The notes under the pieces were generated by a model, which did not search any database, was not told the origin of the DNA, and worked only from the letters and a program-made list of their open reading frames with translations. Shown piece after piece: positions 58,991 to 64,000 of a stretch of 64,000 nucleotides of DNA. The first letter of the stretch is position 1. The number at the start of each line of letters is the position of its first letter. This DNA is from Clitopilus passeckerianus (lineage: Eukaryota > Basidiomycota > Agaricomycetes > Agaricales > Entolomataceae), in assembly GCA_944990035.1 (NCBI GenBank), contig CALYLX010000115.1:248001-312000 (forward strand), written 5' to 3'. The position numbers and the translations under genes are program-made.

Positions 58991-61598
58991 TCAAATCCAA
59001 CCTCCCATCCTTGACCTCCTGCCAGGCCTCTTTCCTCGTGATTGTGAATTATTCCTTTTGGGTGCCTGTGGCTGCAGCACCGGTTGCGCAGTCTCTAACC
59101 CAGCGAGAACCTCTTCCTCCACCCCTCCCTCCCGGCCTCGCTGCCACTCCCGCATCCCCCAAACCTCTCCCCTCTCCTTCATATTCATCAACAACCCTTC
59201 CTTCTCCGACTTCTCCACATTCACCTGCTCCCTCATTTGTACCGTATGCACTGGGTTCTTGTGCATTGCAACGACTCTTGATGCGATCGAGGGATATGGA
59301 GCGTCGGCTGGGTTGTCTCCCGGGACGGGGTGCTCGAATTCGAAGCTCGTGCAGTGAAAGTCTGCAAATGTGGACGTGGATATTGACGCAGAAAAAGATG
59401 AGGACGCGGTGGGAGTGATAGGGACCGTGGGCTGAGATCCGAGTGTGGACGTAAGGACGTAGAAATATTTCCCAGAGGCGTTCTTGAAGCTTCGTAAAGC
59501 CTTCATTCCTGTAGTGGACGGCCCCAGCCTAGGAGTGCTCTGAGCTATTTCCTATTTCCATGACCGGGATTAGAACATGCGTTTTGGAATGAAAGCAACA
59601 GACAAACCTCATCGAATTCCAAAACAACCACTTCCTTCTCTAGTTCATTCACAAGTGATATCATCTCCCTCCATTTCTCATATCCGAAGATTTTACTTTG
59701 CTCTTCGTGGTCCCCGCAGAGGGTCGTCTGCTCTGAATCAACTCCAAGGCGTCGCTCTGCCTTCTGCCCTCCCAACTGATCAACAGCAAGCGCCTTCTCC
59801 GCCTTCAAGGCATCCATGGCTTTCTTGTACAAGTCCGCAGCCCCGTCGTCTCCCTCGCCATACAGGAACTTCTTGACTCCAGCTAACTTTGCTTTGAGCC
59901 CACGTGTCCTTTCCTGGAGGAGTTGGTCGGCTTGCTGATCAAGGTCGAGGAAGATGCTTGAGTCTGGGGAGAGACGTGGGCCTTGGATGGGGAATCTATA
60001 AATAGAACTGACATTTAGCAAACCCTCCAATCCACAATTGTTCGATACCCTTACCCTTCCTTGGCTGTCTGTCCTCTCTGCAGATGGTGTGCGTTCCTCC
60101 ACTTCTCCTTCACCAAATTCATTTTCGCCTGCAAGAGCGCCAGAGTATGCGGTCTGTCCACAACACCGCGATATTCATCGTCAATCTGTGCAATAGCACC
60201 TTCCACTCGTAACTTCACTCCTTCTAAATCTTGCCACCCAGCAACTGGCTCAACCATGGTATCCTCCCCCGCCTCCACCTGCGCAGCGTCGCCATAAGTA
60301 ATCCGATTGCTCCGTTGAGCTTCCAGAGCGGGGTGCCGCAGCAAGCCGTCCAGGATCATGTTTAGCTCATCCACATCCACCCTATCTCTGTCCCTTTCCC
60401 ATCGACGCCTTGAATGCACATAATGACGTTCGCCAGTGCATCTTGAAATCATCCGAATCCCAACATTTTGCATGCCTCCCATATCCTCGCCCACTTCTTC
60501 AATGAATGCTGTCGTCGCGGCAGGTACAGCCTCAGCAGCAGACAAACACCGTCGACGGATTCTCCCCTCCCTGAACATAGCCTCATCCTTTTGAATCGCA
60601 AGAAAGGCCCAGAGCAACGCCAGAAACGTGACCCGCTTGGTTTCTTGGGTTTGGATTTCGGTTGAAAATCTGAATCTGTATAGTCTTTGTGAGCGAGGAG
60701 CAAGGCACGGAAGGTCAAACAGGGCGGGATCGGGGAAGGGCAGAACGGGGAGTGGTGGATCGGGAATGAAAGAGAGGAAGAGGGGCGCGAAGTCAATTCT
60801 TCGCTCCCAGTCGGTGAAAAGACTTGGGTGGGCAGAAAAGGATCGGGTACGCCGAGGTTGCTTTTTGCCCCATATACCTAGAAATGGAATTAGCTAAACT
60901 TGAATGGAGAGGAACGCCAAATATAACCTACCCAGAAGTGACCGCTTTCTCAAATGTAGAGTCACCATTACCAGTACGATACAGGTCCCAAGGCAGAATT
61001 CTCCCACGACTAGCCCGGGAGGAGCGCTATGGTGGGCCATCCTGCCGGTAAATGCAACTCTCAATGATAATTCCTGGCGAGTTTGACTTTCTTGCATTGG
61101 CTGCGTTGACGCAGGAAGAGCGATGTACTCGCCGCCAGGGCCGAAGCAAGCCCGAAAGAACTCTCCAAGCCGACCTTGACCACGGAATAGAACATTGGGC
61201 TTGGGCGTGGCTGTTGGGCCCGCGAAGGAAGGTAGTATAACGTTTGAGAATGATTCACTTTGAGTTCGAGTCCATATGTGCCAGGTGCCGTGGGGCGAGG
61301 TTGTAGAACCTGGTAAATCTGTACTCAAGGAGTCCTCAGCGTTCTTGACAACGCCTAAGGGGTTTTTGATACCTCGCCCAGCGTAGGGATCGGTAGATTT
61401 CGGAGCGGAGGATTTGGGCTTGGCGGGTGTTGGAGGATGCAATCCGGGCGAGGTGGTTGGTTTGGCATTGTAAAACTCGGGTGAGGATGGGGTACTTCGT
61501 TTCCCGATGCGCCGTGGGTTCGTTGCTGAAAAGCATATACGGTACAGACCACGCCCAGAGTCGTCGGTGCCGACGGGGTGTGAAAGAATTGTGCCCAT
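58991..61598 (-). CDS. 812-aa protein of unknown family
   Basis: The gene has four exons: 60932-61598, 60055-60877, 59608-59995 and 58991-59551. They total 2,439 nt, an exact multiple of three. ATG is at 61598. The N-terminal part is Pro/Ser-rich (SPGLHPPTPAKPKSSAPKST) and is followed by a hydrophobic segment (GEFCLGTCIVLVMVTLHLRK) that may be a membrane span. A Phe/Pro/Leu-rich block follows (DFAPLFLSFIPDPPLPVLPF). The middle is helical and charged (DDEYRGVVDRPHTLALLQAK, then QQADQLLQERTRGLKAKLAG), with coiled-coil character up to ELEKEVVVLEFDE. The C-terminus is Ser-rich, ending in a basic tail (RGKRPGRRSRMGGW). Convergent with Tgs1. I do not recognise any domain and give no function. Confidence 0.65.
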
Positions 61599-62621
61599 GG
61601 CAATCTGGGAGGAATGAAGACTGTCCTCGTATGAGCGGGCAAGATGATATCGCGTCAGAGTAAATCCGAATGGTTCGCCGCAGACATGGACGTAAAGGAT
61701 GAGTAATATATCCCTGTAGGCCGAACGAAAATATGTGAGATTGACGCTGTTTGCGCTGGGATTATTGTCTCACCTATTGGCTAGAATTACGCCAACCATT
61801 CGTGTCTCGCATGATGAGTTCCAAATAACTCAGATAGAAGCAAGTATGACATTGCTCTTCTGAATTCAGAGTTCCCTCGTCGAATTTGATTCTATCCTGA
61901 GAGGCCCGGATTTTTACCGGAGTTAATTGAGGGTCAACATTCGGTTGTTCAACTCTTCATAGCAGCTTAAAATAGTTGCTTCCAAATTATCGGCGCATTT
62001 GAAAGCACTGGAAGAGATTTGATAGAGCAGTAGACGACGCCGATGGCTTTGAGATGGTGATGGTGCAGAAGAAACTGGGTGTTGTGATACCTTTGCGGCT
62101 TGTTTCCATTCAGGGAACTCGCAGGCTTAAATGCTTGAACTTCAAGTTAAATACCTTAGTGTGTACTCGTCGACACAAGCATTGACATCAGGATCTTATT
62201 CTTTCCGCTTGGCTCCGCCAGCTACAAGAGCGACGGGCGGGTAGAAGACGGGGAAGGATTGCGTTAAGATCAAGACTAAATTCGACAGTGACCGTCCCGA
62301 AGCCGACGATTCTGTTACTCCAAGGTTATAAAGGTGTTGTACCCAAGCTGTAAATAGCAAAACGTGTGGCTATGAGTGACCGTCAGACACTTGAAGCATC
62401 CGTCCCTAATCAGTGGTCAATCATTCGCCCTGAGCAGGCCAAGTTCCTATCTATCATAGCCTATTGGCAACCGTGAGTTAAATGGAATTCTCAACCACAC
62501 TTCTGCTTTAGTTGGATCCAACTGATTGGGCCACACAAATTATGTTCTGACATCTAGGGAATCTCATTATGATTACTGATAATATACACATACACGCGGC
62601 ACGAAGAACACATAACACATC
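61599..62621. other. intergenic region
   Basis: About 1 kb between two minus-strand genes. No coding features were seen. It presumably contains the promoter of the 812-aa gene at its left end. Confidence 0.45.
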
Positions 62622-63870
62622 TCAGTACGCTTCTATATCCCGGCAGCGCACCAACGCATGATACAACACATCTGAGCTTCCGTCACTGTCTAAACCATCA
62701 ACGTCCTCCATGTCTCGAAGAATCTGCGAGATGTACTCTGATGCCCCAGACAAATGGGCAACTCTGGCGCACGCGGCGTGGAGGGCCAAACATCTGGGGT
62801 CAGGTAGAGGGTATTGAACTGGATCGTGAGTTGTGAATACAACTGGGTCTGATATGCCCCTGGAGAATACCGGAATTGTAGACCTCGCAACGTAATGATT
62901 TGTTGGCCCTGAAAATAGGATTGTAAGTGTTGTATGGGCCTTACAGTTCTTTTGCTTGCTCACACTTGGGTGCTTCTCCAACCAAGGCCTCAAAGTATCA
63001 AAGGCGCCATGAACATCGGGCCCTGGGGTAAGAATACTCTCCAAACGATGGATGTTTGCTCCGTTAAGCTCCGTGATAGACTCTATTTGGCCAAATCGCG
63101 CCAAAACAGCATAGGCAGACGATGCATAAGCGGACTAGGTCATACAAGTTAACAGAAAAGTCATAACCCCAATACTTCGGGAAATTACCTTTTATCCTCT
63201 CCAAGGCCTTCATTCGTAGAGCGGTCGAATATATACGCCGCATGCGTCGGTGTTCCCACCGTGCCGGGATCGTCAATGAGTCCCGCTTCTATAGAAGCCA
63301 AATCAACTTTGCCGGTGAGCATACAGCGGAAACCATCACGTAGCAGGGCCTGTGAAAGAAAGTTTAGCACAAAGCTCTGCAAAGCGGGATGACGACATAC
63401 CTTCTTCTTTGCCTCATGGTGCCTTGAGGGAGTCTCTGTGAGGAGCGGCGTATATGCGTCCGCCTGGGCAATAAACGAGGAGGAGGAGGGATGACTCTTG
63501 GGAGTGGGCGTCCGACCTTTATTTAATTGGACTAGAAATAAGTAGATGCGTTAGGTTCCACTATAGTGATTGAGTTGCTGGGCTTACAACAGCGGAGAAA
63601 ATGGTTCTTATATAACTCTGCTAACTGCTGCATTTCAGCCTCTCCCGACGCTCGATTGATCTATGAGGTTATGATGATTCGGCCTTCGGGCGTCGTTGCC
63701 TCCCGAATCATGTAACCCAAGAATCTTGCGCAGATCAAAGGCGTGAGCTTGAAAAGTTTGGCAACGTGCTCGTGAGTCTCTTCTAGATCAAGGCATCGGC
63801 CGTAGGCGGTACGGCTATCGCTCTCCTGCGTTGCCTCGTATGGATTGGGGCGGGGAAGACTGGTTGGCAT
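62622..63870 (-). pseudogene. HNH_2-type nuclease-domain protein, apparently inactivated
   Basis: ATG 63870 starts MPTSLPRPNPYEATQESDSR, followed by an N-terminal helical region. An in-frame TAG at 63661-63663 stands between IIITS and INRASGEAEMQQLAELYKNH, at a place where the frame otherwise continues as in this family. Two introns then lead to the HNH core: ALLRDGFRCMLTGKVD and GTPTHAAYIFDRSTNEG (the H of the finger). The next junction, EDKR to SAYASSAYAVLARFG, is one base out of phase with the only AG acceptor seen (near 63136). Downstream, TELNGANIHRLESILTPGPD and HAACARVAHLSGASEYISQI are typical of agaricomycete HNH_2 proteins. The biological role of this expanded family is unknown. The last bases to the right edge are non-coding. 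Confidence 0.7.
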
Positions 63871-64000
63871 TGCTTTGGAGGCATTAAAGTTGGCTCGACC
63901 TCATCGCAGTGGGCCTCACAAGTTTGTGCTGGTCAATCAATTTCGCGCGACCGCACTGTTTGTGCGCGACTTCATTGTTTGTGTGTGGAGTACAAACGGA

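Noticed and set aside
1..64000. Search by eye for tRNA, rRNA, CRISPR and bacterial-type operon features
   Set aside because: No cloverleaf with both A and B boxes, no rRNA-like sequence and no regularly spaced direct-repeat array was seen; a GTTCGAGTCC-like word near 61264 lies inside a coding exon.

Overview
The window reads as nuclear DNA of a filamentous basidiomycete, most likely an agaricomycete mushroom. Genes lie on both strands and are cut by many 42-75 bp GT-AG introns with CTNAY-like branch points. The gene content also fits: multi-exon laccases, a GMC alcohol oxidoreductase, a NIS1-family secreted protein, F-box arrays, a NACHT-NTPase and an HNH_2 nuclease family member. There are no operons, no CRISPR, no rRNA, and no tRNA that I could see. 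Exon boundaries below were read by eye. Where stated, the spliced lengths are exact multiples of three, which is the main internal check.

Left part (1-13.4 kb): a possible partial exon at the edge, a broken leucine-rich/F-box-like remnant (2.1-3.0 kb), a DUF3533/SNG1-like membrane protein (3.4-5.4 kb), a Hua1-like zinc-binding protein (5.6-7.0 kb, minus), an unrecognised probably mitochondrial protein (7.2-8.4 kb) and a two-membrane-span protein that may be a POM34-like nucleoporin (10.3-11.2 kb). Long gene-free stretches lie between them.

Laccase region (13.4-21.7 kb): a 65-residue secreted protein (minus) is divergent from laccase 1 (15 exons, 513 aa). Laccase 2 follows 3.1 kb downstream on the same strand (10 exons, 526 aa). 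Both have all four copper motifs. Next comes an F-box family array (21.9-27.2 kb) with one intact gene flanked by two decayed copies, and then a dead NACHT-NTPase (28.6-29.9 kb).

Middle (30-49.1 kb): four large chromatin- or nucleus-flavoured or disordered proteins. These are an RCC1-repeat protein with a C-terminal PHD finger, a 1,777-aa protein with a long disordered tail and a conserved C-terminal module, a 1,993-aa membrane-anchored repeat protein, and a 526-aa disordered protein full of VKxE motifs. A NIS1-family secreted protein sits between the last two.

Right part (49-64 kb): a small two-exon orphan with a broken neighbour, an F-box-like gene with one in-frame stop, a secreted GMC oxidoreductase (minus), the cap hypermethylase Tgs1, an 812-aa orphan convergent to it, and an HNH_2 nuclease gene at the edge that carries a nonsense codon and a reading-frame break.

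Functionally, the secreted oxidative enzymes (two laccases and a GMC oxidase that could supply H2O2) fit lignocellulose or phenolic oxidation. The NIS1 homologue suggests contact with living plants or an inherited effector family. The expanded F-box, NACHT and HNH families are typical fast-evolving agaricomycete repertoires and account for all the clear pseudogenes seen here.
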